A stretch of DNA of 53,065 nt, taken from positions 1 to 53,065 of the forward strand of contig DASXNO010000301.1 in assembly GCA_036495025.1 (NCBI GenBank), in the 5' to 3' direction. The translations under genes were made by a program, and so were the position numbers. Source of the DNA: JAOPZY01 sp036495025. Its GTDB lineage: Bacteria > Actinomycetota > CADDZG01 > JAHWKV01 > JAOPZY01. Shown piece after piece: positions 41,507 to 51,996 of the stretch. A model generated the notes under the pieces. The model was not told the DNA's origin, did no database searches, and worked only from the letters and a program-made list of their open reading frames with translations. Within the stretch, counting starts at the first letter, position 1, and each line of letters begins with the position of its first letter.

Positions 41507-42361
41507 CTACTGGCCCGGCAGCTTGACGGGCCGCGTGTCGAGCAGGATCAGCACCAGGCTGAGCTTGTTGAAGTCGACGAATGGCTGCACCGAAGCCGTC
41601 TGGTTCAGGCCGTCGGGCGACCGCCGGGCCGCCTTGACGCGGCCGATGGGGATGCCCGGCGGGTAGATGCCGCCGTCGTAGCCCGAGGTGACGACCGTCT
41701 CGCCCGGCGTCACCGTCGTGGTCACCCCGATGAGGTCGAAGCTCAGGTCGGACTGCCCCTTGCCGCTCACGACCCCCGTGTCGCCACTCCCGGTCAGACG
41801 GGAGCCCACCGCATGCTGCGGGTCGATGGCGAGGAGGACCTTGGAGGACCCCGGGCTCACCGCCGTGACCCGCCCGACGAGGCCGGCCTGGGCGACGACG
41901 GCCATGCCGGCGGCCACGCCCGAGCTGGCCCCCTTGTCGAGGAAGACCGTCCACTCCGCGTTGGAGGGACCCTCGCTGATGACGCTGGCCCCCAGCTTGC
42001 GACCGGCGGTCCACGGCACCTCCTGCAGGAGGCCAAGCGCGTCGTTGAGCTGGCGCTGCATCTGGGGGATCTGGTTCTGCTGGTCCTTCAGGGCGGACAC
42101 CTGGGCGCGCAGCCTCGCGTTCTGGCTCTGCAGGTGCGGGATGTCGCCGATGGACCGGAAGATGCGGCCCACCGGGGACAGGGCACTGCTGACCCCGGCC
42201 TGCAGCGGGGCGAGGACGGTGAGCACCTCGTCCTGCACCTTGCGCAGCGGCCCGTTGTTGCCCTGGCGGAAGTCCAGGGTGACGACGGTGACGCTCGCCG
42301 CCAGCAGGGCTGCCAGGACGACGCGCGACCTCGTCGCCCTTCGATATGACGTTCTGCTCAA
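41507..42361 (-). CDS. mreC: Rod shape-determining protein MreC
   Basis: The 284-residue protein has an N-terminal anchor (VVLAALLAASVTVVTLDF), a coiled coil (about 75-110, LQSQNARLRAQVSALKDQ) and two beta-barrel domains with VISEGPSNAEWTVFLDKGA, VAQAGLVGRVTAVSPGSSKVLL and GIYPPGIPIGRV. TTG at 42361 is chosen since GGGAGG lies five bases upstream. It links MreB to PBP2. Confidence 0.95.
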   Translation of the reverse strand: MSRTSYRRATRSRVVLAALLAASVTVVTLDFRQGNNGPLRKVQDEVLTVLAPLQAGVSSALSPVGRIFRSIGDIPHLQSQNARLRAQVSALKDQQNQIPQMQRQLNDALGLLQEVPWTAGRKLGASVISEGPSNAEWTVFLDKGASSGVAAGMAVVAQAGLVGRVTAVSPGSSKVLLAIDPQHAVGSRLTGSGDTGVVSGKGQSDLSFDLIGVTTTVTPGETVVTSGYDGGIYPPGIPIGRVKAARRSPDGLNQTASVQPFVDFNKLSLVLILLDTRPVKLPGQ

Positions 42362-42398
42362 AGCGACCTCCCGAACAACGATTGGGGAGGCTGCCGGC

Positions 42399-43436
42399 TC
42401 AGTGGCGGCTCGAAGCGATGAGCATTGGCTTCAGCGCTTCGAATTCCTCCAGACATTTGCCGGAACCGATAGCCACGCACGACAGCGGGTTCTCGGTCAG
42501 ATGCACGGGCATCCCGGTCTCATGCTTGAGGCGCTCGTCGAGCCCCTTCAGGAGGGCGCCTCCGCCGGTCAGCACGATTCCCTTGTCCATGATGTCTGCA
42601 GCCAGCTCCGGTGGCGTTCGGTCGAGCGTCGACTTGACCGCGTCGACGATCGCGTTCACCGGCTCCTCGATGGCCCTGCGGATCTCCTCCGAGGACACGA
42701 TGATGGTCTTCGGCAGCCCGGTGACGAGGTCGCGCCCGCGGATCTCGGCATTCGGCTCGTCCGGCAGGGGGAACGCCGAGCCGATTGCCATCTTGATCTC
42801 CTCGGCGGTACGCTCCCCGAGCGCCAGCGAGTACTCCTTCTTGATATAGGCGATGATCGCCTCGTCGAGCTCGTCCCCACCGATTCGGATGGAGAGGGCG
42901 GTGACGATGCCCCCGAGGGAGATCACCGCCACCTCGGTGGTGCCGCCACCGATGTCGACGACCATGTTGCCCGCCGGCTCGTGGACCGGCAGGCCAGCCC
43001 CGATGGCAGCCGCCATCGGCTCCTCGATGATGTAGGCAGCCCGGGCTCCGGCGGCGATGGCAGCCTCTTCGACTGCCCGCTGCTCGACCCCGGTGATGCC
43101 CGAGGGGACGCAGATGACCACCCGGGGTTTGGCGAGGACCCGGCGTTTGTGCACCTTCTGGATGAAGTAGCGGAGCATCTTCTCGGTGACGTCGAAGTCG
43201 GCGATGACGCCGTCCTTGAGCGGCCGGATGGCGAGGATGTGGCCGGGGGTCCGGCCGATCATCCGCTTCGCCTCCGAACCGACCGCCAGGATGGCGCCGG
43301 TCTTGGTGTTGATGGCGACGACCGAGGGCTCGTTCAATACCGTGCCCCGGCCGCGGACGTACACCAGGGTATTGGCCGTCCCAAGGTCCACGGCCATGTC
43401 CCGGCCCATGAATTGAAATGCACGATCCAGTGGCAT
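42399..43436 (-). CDS. mreB: Rod shape-determining actin homologue
   Basis: The 345-residue protein polymerises along the membrane to guide wall synthesis. Actin-fold motifs include phosphate 1 (MAVDLGTANTLVYV), VVICVPSGITGVEQRAVEEAA, phosphate 2 (MVVDIGGGTTEVAVISLGGI) and adenosine (GIVLTGGGALLKGLD). It heads the mreBCD-mrdA-rodA cluster. Its presence implies a rod-shaped cell that elongates laterally, which is not true of all actinobacteria. Confidence 0.98.
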   Translation of the reverse strand: MPLDRAFQFMGRDMAVDLGTANTLVYVRGRGTVLNEPSVVAINTKTGAILAVGSEAKRMIGRTPGHILAIRPLKDGVIADFDVTEKMLRYFIQKVHKRRVLAKPRVVICVPSGITGVEQRAVEEAAIAAGARAAYIIEEPMAAAIGAGLPVHEPAGNMVVDIGGGTTEVAVISLGGIVTALSIRIGGDELDEAIIAYIKKEYSLALGERTAEEIKMAIGSAFPLPDEPNAEIRGRDLVTGLPKTIIVSSEEIRRAIEEPVNAIVDAVKSTLDRTPPELAADIMDKGIVLTGGGALLKGLDERLKHETGMPVHLTENPLSCVAIGSGKCLEEFEALKPMLIASSRH

Positions 43437-43553
43437 CGTCGGCTCTCCTTGCGCATGCCTGCGACGCGTCCAGCCGCAAGCGAACCGCTTGCGGCCGGTC
43501 GCCCACTACCCTACGCCAACGAGGCGGAAAATGTGGGCGCCTACGGCGAAGGC

Positions 43554-43982
43554 TCAGTCTCCGGTAAGCGGAAGATCTGGAAAAAACAGGCTCAGTTCGC
43601 GCTCGGCCGACTCAACCGAATCCGAGCCGTGGACGACGTTGGCGTCGATCACCAGGCCGAAGTCGCCCCGGATCGTGCCCGGTGCGGCCTTGACCGGGTC
43701 GGTCGCCCCCATGAGGGAGCGGGCAACGACGTGGGCCTGCGGCGCCTCCAGCGCCATCGCCACGATCGGCCCGGAGGTCACAAAGGACACCAGGGCGTCA
43801 TAGAAGGGCTTGCCCTCGTGCTCGGCGTAGAGGGCGCCGGCGAGGCGTTCGTCGGCCCGGAGCATCCGGAGGGCCACGATCTTGAGGCCCTTGCGCTCGA
43901 CCCGGTGCACGACCTCGCCCACGAGGCCGCGGCGAACGCCGTCGGGCTTCACGAACAGGAGGGTGCGCTCGCTGCGTGCCAT
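43554..43982 (-). CDS. ndk: Nucleoside diphosphate kinase
   Basis: The 142-residue enzyme passes phosphate between nucleotides through a phosphohistidine, His118 in NVVHGSDS. The start RTLLFVKPDGVRRGLVGEV and ARSLMGATDP are typical. It follows folC on the same strand after 33 bases and precedes mreB. Confidence 0.97.
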   Translation of the reverse strand: MARSERTLLFVKPDGVRRGLVGEVVHRVERKGLKIVALRMLRADERLAGALYAEHEGKPFYDALVSFVTSGPIVAMALEAPQAHVVARSLMGATDPVKAAPGTIRGDFGLVIDANVVHGSDSVESAERELSLFFPDLPLTGD

Positions 43983-44015
43983 GGGGCGGAATGATAGTCG
44001 AGCCCGGGCGCCGGG

Positions 44016-45566
44016 CTACTCGACCGGCCCCACCAGCAGCGTGCGGGCCTCGCCGGCCGTCGAAAGCGAGCCCGTCACCACCACGATGCCGTTCTCGCCG
44101 GCCGACCGCCCGGCGTCCTCGATCGCCTCGGCGAGCGGCTCCCTCAGGTCGGCTGTGAAGCCGAGGCGGGTGGCGATCTCGGCCAGACGCTTCGGCTCGG
44201 CGGCCCTCGGGTTCGAGGTGCGGGTGAAGATCGTCCGGGTCGCAAACGGAAGGAGCGCCGCGAGCATGCCCTCGATATCCTTGTCCTCGAAAATCGAAAT
44301 GACGAACGTTCGTTCACGGCGCCCGAACGTCTCCCGCAGGGCCGGACCGAGGACGCTCGCCGCCTCGGGGTTGTGGGCGCCGTCGAGCACGATCACCGGT
44401 TCCCGGGCCACGACCTCCAGCCGGCCCGGGGAGGTGACCGACGCCAGCCCGGCCTCGACGGCCCCGGCGTCCAGCGGGCGCCCGGTCAGCTCCTCGCACG
44501 CCGCGAGGGCCAGCGTGGCATTGACGGCCTGGTGGTGGCCCAGGAGGGGCAGGAACACCTCCTCGTAGACGCCGCCCCTCGGGCCCTCGACCGTGATCAG
44601 GCGCCCCCGGAGGGCCAGCTCGTCGGCCCGGAGGTGGAAGTCCCGGCCCATGACGGCGAGGTTGGCACCCAGTTCGGCTGCCGTCGCCGCCACGAGCTGG
44701 CCGACGTCGGGATCCTGGGCGGCCGAGACCACGCTCGCCCCGGGCTTGATGATCCCCACCTTCTCCCTCGCGTTGTCGAGCGGGGTCGGGCCGAGCATCG
44801 CGACATGGTCGACGGCGACGTGCGTCAGCACCGCGACACCGCTCGGGACGATGTTGGTGGCATCCCAGGCGCCCCCCATGCCCGCCTCGTAGATGCCCGC
44901 GTCGACGCTGTGCGTCGACATCCACTCGAACGCCAGCACGGTGGTGAGCTCGAAGTAGGTCACCTGCTGGCCCGTCTGCCGCTCGACGAGCTCGACGAAG
45001 GGCAGGAGGTACTGGACCAGGGCGGCGAACTCGTCGGGGGGGATGGCATCGAGGACGACGCCTGCGGCCCCGCTCGGCTCCGTGACCGGCCCGCCGAGGA
45101 GGTACCGCTCCCGGATGCTCTGGACGTGCGGGGAGGTGTAGACGCCGGCCGTCAGCCCGTCGGCGGCGAGGACCGCGCCGATGATGCGGGCGGTCGAGGA
45201 CTTCCCGTTGGTCCCGGCGATCTGCAGGGTCGGGTAGCTCGCCTCCGGGTGGTCGAGCAGCTCGACGAGCGCCTCGACCCGGGCGAGATCGGGCAGGATC
45301 CCCGGCCCCCGGGCCTCGATGAGCGCCCAGGCCTCCCGGTACGACAGCGGCGCGGCAGGAACGCCCGGGACCTCCAGCCTGCTAACCGCTGATCTCCTGC
45401 CAAACGGACACGGACGCCAGTCTAGCGGAGGGCACCGGGCTCCCCCAAGAATCGGCCCCGGCTTAGTTCCCCACCGGCACCCTGGCGAAATGCCACACGT
45501 TCGCTCGAGCTGCGGACCGGGCCGGGAATCCCCTTTAGCGAGGCAATCGAGGCACGAAATCCCCAT
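44016..45566 (-). CDS. folC: Bifunctional folylpolyglutamate/dihydrofolate synthase, start uncertain
   Basis: FolC joins dihydropteroate and glutamate and extends the glutamate tail. Motifs are YPTLQIAGTNGKSSTARI (P-loop), YTSPHVQSIRERYLL, YFELTTVLAFEWM, EAGMGGAWDATNIV and VIVLDGAHNPEAA. The conserved part begins near LSYREAWALIEA. Upstream in this frame there is no ATG, GTG or TTG until ATG at 45566, which would add about 67 Cys- and Pro-containing residues not typical for FolC. A TAGACT hexamer and AGGAG lie close to the expected start, so an unusual start codon, a coupled leader peptide or a sequence error are possible. Confidence 0.93.
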   Translation of the reverse strand: MGISCLDCLAKGDSRPGPQLERTCGISPGCRWGTKPGPILGGARCPPLDWRPCPFGRRSAVSRLEVPGVPAAPLSYREAWALIEARGPGILPDLARVEALVELLDHPEASYPTLQIAGTNGKSSTARIIGAVLAADGLTAGVYTSPHVQSIRERYLLGGPVTEPSGAAGVVLDAIPPDEFAALVQYLLPFVELVERQTGQQVTYFELTTVLAFEWMSTHSVDAGIYEAGMGGAWDATNIVPSGVAVLTHVAVDHVAMLGPTPLDNAREKVGIIKPGASVVSAAQDPDVGQLVAATAAELGANLAVMGRDFHLRADELALRGRLITVEGPRGGVYEEVFLPLLGHHQAVNATLALAACEELTGRPLDAGAVEAGLASVTSPGRLEVVAREPVIVLDGAHNPEAASVLGPALRETFGRRERTFVISIFEDKDIEGMLAALLPFATRTIFTRTSNPRAAEPKRLAEIATRLGFTADLREPLAEAIEDAGRSAGENGIVVVTGSLSTAGEARTLLVGPVE

Positions 45567-45709
45567 TGCCTACCCCAAAGAGGCTAGGAGAATTGATCAG
45601 AGATAGCTATTCATTCATGATCCACGCCGGCCGACTTAGGTAAGAGTTGTTCGGCGGCAAAGTCCAGCCCTGTCGTATGGCTCGACCGGAGAGAAATGGA
45701 GGCCATTTC

Positions 45710-46669
45710 GTGCCCGTCCCAAAGTTTGTCGTTCCCCTGGCGGGAGGTCTCGTCGGCGTCGTGGTCCTCGGGGCTGCGGCGTTCGGCCTCGCCGCCCCCT
45801 CGAGGACCCAGGCCACGGACGCCCCGGCGCCGACGATCGATGCCCTGACTTCCGGGATGGGCTCTGCGGGCGCCACTGGCGCGGGGAGCGTCAAGAAGGC
45901 CACAACCCATCCGACCACCACCTCGCCGAGCACCGGCTCGGCCCCGAACTCCTCCGGAGCACTCAACCCGGCCACCGGCGCAGCGAGCTCGGCCACCGGC
46001 GCCGCCACGGGAGCCTCCACCACGGCCAGCGGCTCGCCGACCCCAACCGCCGGGTCGCTCAACCCGCCGGCCGGTGCGTCGAAACCTGCCGCCGGCACCG
46101 TGCACGCCGCGACCAGCACCACCGGTGCCCAGCCGAGCGTGACTCCCGCCACTGCTGCCTCCAAGGGCGCCGGCACGACGAGCGCCGACGCCAGGGCGAG
46201 CGTCACCTCCCTGCTGAGCGCGCTCCCGCGGGCTGACCTGACCTCCCTGTTCAGGCACCTCCCGGTAGCGGTGCCGAACCTGGCCAGCGTCCTCGCCAAC
46301 CCAACCGGGATCGTCGACGCCCTGCCGGTGGCCGACCTCCGGTGGCTGCTCTCGACCCTGCCCGTTGCGGCGCCGTCGGGCCTTGCCGACGTCCTGGCCA
46401 ACCCCACCGGCCTGCTGAGCAACCTGCTCCCGACGCTCACCGGGCTGCTCAGCAACCCCGCCGCCCTGCTGACCAGCTCGACCTCGCTGCTGTCGCAGCT
46501 CCCCACCGGGGACCTCGCCGCCCTGCTGTCGGCGCTGCCGGTGCCGGTCCCGAACCTGGGCGCGATCCTCGCCAACCCGTCCTCGGCGATCGGCAGCCTC
46601 ACGATCACGGACCTGCGGTTCCTGCTGAGCAACCTGCCGGTCCAGGTGCCGGGGAACCTACTCTCCTAG
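45710..46669 (+). CDS. Secreted protein with Leu/Pro-rich LANP repeats
   Basis: The 319-residue protein starts at GTG 45710, eight bases after GGAGG. It has a membrane or signal segment (VVPLAGGLVGVVVLGAAAFGLAA), a Thr/Ser/Ala/Pro-rich region to about residue 160, and a C-terminal part made of imperfect repeats. The unit is roughly LLSALPVxVPNLxxVLANPTGxxxxLPxxDLRWLLSxLP, seen about three times (LANPTG, LANPTG, LANPSS). No family is recognised. The design suggests a cell-surface or wall-spanning protein. It is convergent with clpX, 14 bases apart. Confidence 0.75.
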   Translation: MPVPKFVVPLAGGLVGVVVLGAAAFGLAAPSRTQATDAPAPTIDALTSGMGSAGATGAGSVKKATTHPTTTSPSTGSAPNSSGALNPATGAASSATGAATGASTTASGSPTPTAGSLNPPAGASKPAAGTVHAATSTTGAQPSVTPATAASKGAGTTSADARASVTSLLSALPRADLTSLFRHLPVAVPNLASVLANPTGIVDALPVADLRWLLSTLPVAAPSGLADVLANPTGLLSNLLPTLTGLLSNPAALLTSSTSLLSQLPTGDLAALLSALPVPVPNLGAILANPSSAIGSLTITDLRFLLSNLPVQVPGNLLS

Positions 46670-46683
46670 CGCCGGCCGGCCGG

Positions 46684-47961
<1,278 letters not shown>

Positions 47962-48000
47962 CCCCTCACTCCCCTCCGTCGGCTAGGCGACTTGGTGTGG

Positions 48001-48636
48001 CTAGGCCGTTGCTTCTTCGAGCTGCTCAGCGAGGACGTCGGATTGCTCTCGGGCTGTAATGATCTGATCGATAATACCGTACGCCTTGGCCTGCTCGGAG
48101 TTCATGATGAAGTCTCTGTCGGTATCGCGGGAGACTTTCTCAAGATCCTGACCGCTGTGGTCGGCCAGGATCTTGTCCAGCAGGGCCCGCATCCGCAGGA
48201 TCTCCTTGGCGTGGATCTCGATGTCCACCGCCTGGCCACCCAGGCCTCCCACCTCCGGCTGGTGGATGAGCACCCGGGAGTTCGGAAGGGCGAAACGCTT
48301 GCCCTTCTCCCCCGCCGCCAGCAGCACCGCAGCGGCGCTGGCCGCCTGGCCGATGCACAGGGTGGCGACGTGCGGCTTGATGAATTGCATGGTGTCGTAG
48401 ATCGCCAGCAGGGCGGTGATCGACCCGCCGGGTGAGTTGATGTAGAGCCAGATGTCCCGGTCGGGATCCTCGGACTCGCAGAAGATGAGCTGGGCGGTCA
48501 CCAGATTGGCGACGTTGTCGTCGATCGGGGTTCCGAGGAAGATGATGCGGTCCTTGAGCAGGCGTGAGTAGATGTCGAATGACCGCTCCCCGCGGTTGGT
48601 CTGCTCAACAACGACGGGCACGAGGTAGTTCTCCAT
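48001..48636 (-). CDS. clpP: ATP-dependent Clp protease proteolytic subunit
   Basis: The 211-residue serine protease has its catalytic Ser100 in GQAASAAAV, His125 in LIHQP and Asp near 171-175 in SRDTDRDF. The ATG at 48636 is preferred because AAGGAG lies seven bases before it; a longer upstream frame overlaps tig. The order tig-clpP-clpX is the classic one. Only one clpP is present here, although many actinobacteria have two. Confidence 0.97.
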   Translation of the reverse strand: MENYLVPVVVEQTNRGERSFDIYSRLLKDRIIFLGTPIDDNVANLVTAQLIFCESEDPDRDIWLYINSPGGSITALLAIYDTMQFIKPHVATLCIGQAASAAAVLLAAGEKGKRFALPNSRVLIHQPEVGGLGGQAVDIEIHAKEILRMRALLDKILADHSGQDLEKVSRDTDRDFIMNSEQAKAYGIIDQIITAREQSDVLAEQLEEATA

Positions 48637-48673
48637 CCAACCGCTCCTTGCTTTGAGTTTCGGTGGATCCCGG

Positions 48674-49975
48674 TCAGCCTTCGGGGTTGGCTTCGTCGGT
48701 GATGTTGGCCTGCTCCACCAGATAGTCGAGGACCTTTCTTCGAAGGATATCACCGGCCAGAGCCTCGACCCGGCCAGCCTGGACAATGTCCCGCCGCAGT
48801 TCGTCGGGGGTCTTGCCCGCCCGCCTGGCCAGGTGCTCGACCTCCTCGTCGAGCTCGGCCCGGGTGACGTTCATGCCCTCGGCCTTGGCGATTTCGTCCA
48901 GGAGGAAGTCGGCTCCGATCGAGCGCTCGGCGGCTCGCCGCTGGGCGGTGCGCAGCTCGTCCTCGTTCATCTTCAGCACTTCGAGGTAGTCCGGGAGGCT
49001 CATGCCGTGCTGGCGTACCTCCCGGAGCAGGGCCTCCATCCGGGCGTCGGCCTCGGCCTGGACCAGGCTCTCGGGCACCGGGACCGCGGCCAGGTCGATC
49101 AGCTCGTCGAGGAGGCGGTTGCGGATCTCCCGGTCGGCCTGCACGCCCTTGTACTCCTCGATGCGGTCCCGGATCTCGCCCTCCAGCTCCTCGATCGTGT
49201 CGAACTCCGAGGCGGTCTTGGCGAAATCGTCGTCGATGTCGGGCAGGCGCTTGGCGTTGACCTCCTTGACGATGACGGTCATCGTGGCCTCTTTGCCGCC
49301 GTGATCCTTGCTCAGGCGCTCCGGGAGGGTGGTGTTGAACTTGATGATGTCGCCGGCCCGCGTGCCCGTGAGCTCCTTGTCGAGCTCGGGGGCCAGGGTG
49401 GCAGAGCCGAGCTCGTACATGAAGTCGTTCGCACTGGCCTCGTCGATCTTCTGGTCGTGGATGCTCGTCTTCACGTCGATCAGGAGGTGGTCCCCCGTCT
49501 CGGCATTGCGGGCGACGGGGTCGAGGGTGGCGAACCGCTTGCGCAGGACGTCGAGGCGGTCGTCGATCTCCTCGCGGGTCGCCTTCGTGCTCGGCCGCTC
49601 GATCTCCAGCTCCCGGTAGTTGGGGAGGTGGAGATCCGGGCGGACCTCGACGGTGGCCGTGAAGCTCAGGCTGTCGCCCTCGAAGTCGGTGACCTCGATG
49701 TCGGGGGTCGCCACGGGCCGGAGGGACTCCTCCTTGGCGGCGTCGGTGTAGAGCCGGGGCAGCGAGTCCTCGAGCATGCGCTGGCGGATGGCGTCCTTGC
49801 CCATCCGGGACTCGAGGATCTGGCGGGGTACCTTGCCCTTGCGGAACCCGGGCACCTTGAATTCCTGGCTGAGCTTGCGGACGGTGTCCGAGGTCAGCTT
49901 GTCGATCTCTGACGGCTCCACCTCGACGAGGAGGCGGACCTTGGTGGGACTCTCGCGTTCGACTGTCGTTTTCAT
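48674..49975 (-). CDS. tig: Trigger factor
   Basis: The 433-residue ribosome-bound chaperone has the N-terminal ribosome-binding part with FKVPGFRKGKVPRQIL, a PPIase (FKBP-like) domain (ETGDHLLIDV to VIVKEVNAKRLPDIDDDFAK) and a helical C-terminal chaperone domain. It binds nascent chains at the exit tunnel. It is the first gene of the tig-clpP-clpX group. Confidence 0.97.
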   Translation of the reverse strand: MKTTVERESPTKVRLLVEVEPSEIDKLTSDTVRKLSQEFKVPGFRKGKVPRQILESRMGKDAIRQRMLEDSLPRLYTDAAKEESLRPVATPDIEVTDFEGDSLSFTATVEVRPDLHLPNYRELEIERPSTKATREEIDDRLDVLRKRFATLDPVARNAETGDHLLIDVKTSIHDQKIDEASANDFMYELGSATLAPELDKELTGTRAGDIIKFNTTLPERLSKDHGGKEATMTVIVKEVNAKRLPDIDDDFAKTASEFDTIEELEGEIRDRIEEYKGVQADREIRNRLLDELIDLAAVPVPESLVQAEADARMEALLREVRQHGMSLPDYLEVLKMNEDELRTAQRRAAERSIGADFLLDEIAKAEGMNVTRAELDEEVEHLARRAGKTPDELRRDIVQAGRVEALAGDILRRKVLDYLVEQANITDEANPEG

Positions 49976-50142
49976 AGAAAGGCATCGTAGCGCAGAGTTC
50001 GCGAGCCTCGACGGTGGCTGGGGCGCCTTTTGGCGGAGATTGCGGCCTTCCGCCGCGGGGACTCGGGCGTTGCGGCGCGGTGCGGGGGGTCCCGCGGCCG
50101 CCGGGGCGGGATAATAGGGTGGTCCGGAGGTCCGGGTGTTCG

Positions 50143-50216
50143 CGGGACGTAGCGCAGCTTGGCAGCGCGCCTGCTTTGGGAGCAGGAAGTCGGGAGTTCA
50201 AATCTCCCCGTCCCGA
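50143..50216 (+). tRNA. tRNA-Pro (TGG)
   Basis: A 74-base cloverleaf with acceptor CGGGACG/CGTCCCG and discriminator A. The anticodon stem CCTGC/GCAGG encloses TTTGGGA, so the anticodon is TGG. The T loop is TTCAAAT. CCA is not encoded. Confidence 0.97.
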
Positions 50217-50278
50217 CGTGCCGGTTGCGGTAGGTGCAGGTGATCCGGTGCAGGTGGTCCGGTGCGTGGTGTTCAGGT

Positions 50279-50349
<71 letters not shown>

Positions 50350-50420
50350 CTCGTGGTTCACCGATGTTCCTCTGCGGGGTTCCTTGCGGTTTCGTGGCCA
50401 CACCGGAAGAAAGGGGTCCG

Positions 50421-51857
50421 ATGACCGAGCACGCCAAGATCCGGCAGTTCGTCGAGACCAACGGCAGGCGCTTCGTCGACACCCTGAAGGAGGCCTGCTC
50501 CTTCCCCAGTATCTCGGCCGAAGGCCTGGGGCTGGAGCAGATGTCGGACTGGCTGGAGGACAGGTTCAAGGGCATGGGGGCCACCGTGTCCCGCCTGGAG
50601 GTCGCCGGGGCGCCGCCGGCGTTGCTGGGAGAGTTCCGGGGTACCGGCTCCCGTACCGGGTCGTCGGGGTCGTCGGCCTCGGGGTCGTCGGCCTCGGGGT
50701 CCGAGCCGGCGTCGGAGGCCGGCAGGACCCTCATGATCTACGACCACTACGACGTCCAGCCCGTCGACCCCATCGACCTTTGGCACTCGCCGCCCTTCGA
50801 GCCGGCGGAGCGGGACGGGCGCATCTTTGCCCGGGGCGTCTCCGACAACAAGGGCGACCTCGTGGCGCGGCTGTGTGCGCTGGAGACCTATCAGGAGGTC
50901 TTCGGCGAGCTGCCGTTCAACGTCAAGTTCTTCGTTGAGGGCGAGGAGGAGACGGGCAGCCTGCACTTCGAGCAGATCTGCCGGGCTCACGCCGACCGCC
51001 TCCAGGCCGACCACTGCGTGTGGGAGGGCTGGCGGATCGACCACGATGGCCGGCCGGAACTGGTGTACGGATGCAAGGGACTCCTCTACGTCGAGCTTCG
51101 CTGCCGCATGCTCACCTACGACCAGCACTCCTCCAATGCCTGCTACATCCCTTCCGCCGCCTGGCACCTGCTGCGCGCGGTGGCGTCGATCAAGAGCCCC
51201 GACGACAAGGTGGCGATTCCCGGCTTTTACGACGACGCCCGTGGCCCCCAGCCGGAGGACGCTCCCATGCTGGAGCGCCTGCCCTTTGACGAGGCGGCCG
51301 AGCTGAAACGCCTCGGGATCACGGCCTTCGCCGACGGCCTCACCGGCATGGAGCTGCGGAAGGCGCTGATCTACAACCCCACCGCCAACATCGCCGGGTT
51401 CGTCACCGGCTACACGGTGCCCGGGGCGGCCAAGACGGTCCTTCCGGCGGAAGCCACGGCGAAGCTCGACTTCCGGCTCGTGCCCGACCAGGACGCCGGA
51501 GACATCGCCCGCAAGCTCCGGCGCCACCTCGACGACAACGGCTTCGCCGACGTCGAGATGGAGACCATCGGCGAGGAGAACCCGTCCCGATCCCCCACCG
51601 ACTCCACCCTGGGCCGGGCGATCGAGTCGGAGGCGGCGTCGTGGTGGCCGCTCGAGCCCGCCGTCTGGCCGCTGATGCCCGCCACGGGGCCGATGTACCC
51701 GGTGGCCCGGCTGCTCGGGATCCCCATCTGTTCGCCCCCCGGCGTCACGAGACCGGACTCCGCAATCCACGCGCCGAACGAGCACATCCGCGTCGACGAC
51801 TTCTACGACGTGATCGGCTACACGGCGGCGTACCTGTCGGCATACGGTGAGCTCTGA
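50421..51857 (+). CDS. M20-family dipeptidase-like metallopeptidase
   Basis: The 478-residue protein has the di-zinc site of the M20 family: His in IYDHYDVQP, Asp in GVSDNKGDL, Glu-Glu in VEGEEETGS and a late His in IHAPNEH. A lid domain lies between. It should cleave dipeptides or related amides; substrate unknown. ATG 50421 has AAAGGGG five bases upstream. At residues about 75-98 a Ser/Gly-rich stretch (GSSGSSASGSSASGSEPASE) coded by 15-bp repeats interrupts the conserved region before the first metal ligand. Confidence 0.92.
   Translation: MTEHAKIRQFVETNGRRFVDTLKEACSFPSISAEGLGLEQMSDWLEDRFKGMGATVSRLEVAGAPPALLGEFRGTGSRTGSSGSSASGSSASGSEPASEAGRTLMIYDHYDVQPVDPIDLWHSPPFEPAERDGRIFARGVSDNKGDLVARLCALETYQEVFGELPFNVKFFVEGEEETGSLHFEQICRAHADRLQADHCVWEGWRIDHDGRPELVYGCKGLLYVELRCRMLTYDQHSSNACYIPSAAWHLLRAVASIKSPDDKVAIPGFYDDARGPQPEDAPMLERLPFDEAAELKRLGITAFADGLTGMELRKALIYNPTANIAGFVTGYTVPGAAKTVLPAEATAKLDFRLVPDQDAGDIARKLRRHLDDNGFADVEMETIGEENPSRSPTDSTLGRAIESEAASWWPLEPAVWPLMPATGPMYPVARLLGIPICSPPGVTRPDSAIHAPNEHIRVDDFYDVIGYTAAYLSAYGEL
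50659..50703 (+). repeat. 15-bp in-frame tandem repeat in the M20 gene
   Basis: Units of GGGGTCGTCGGCCTC and variants are repeated about three times and encode GSSAS. This is a short-unit expansion without the palindromic core of the 33-bp elements. Confidence 0.75.
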
Positions 51858-51941
51858 GCGAGCGAAGCCTGTCGACTAGCACCGAACGCCCACACGGGAG
51901 CAGAATGCACGAGGCTGTAATTTCGAGCTATAACCACAGGG

Positions 51942-51963
51942 GTGTAGTTTTGCTTTGCTACAC
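51942..51963. promoter_or_regulatory. Inverted repeat GTGTAG-N10-CTACAC before the surface protein gene
   Basis: A perfect six-base inverted repeat 33 bases before the ATG at 51997. It overlaps a TACACT -10-like hexamer, so it could be an operator. Confidence 0.35.
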
Positions 51964-51996
51964 TCCGACCGACCACACGACAGACACGAGGCGGGC

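Noticed and set aside
41688..43994. A 768-codon plus-strand open frame
   Set aside because: It is antisense to mreC, mreB and ndk.
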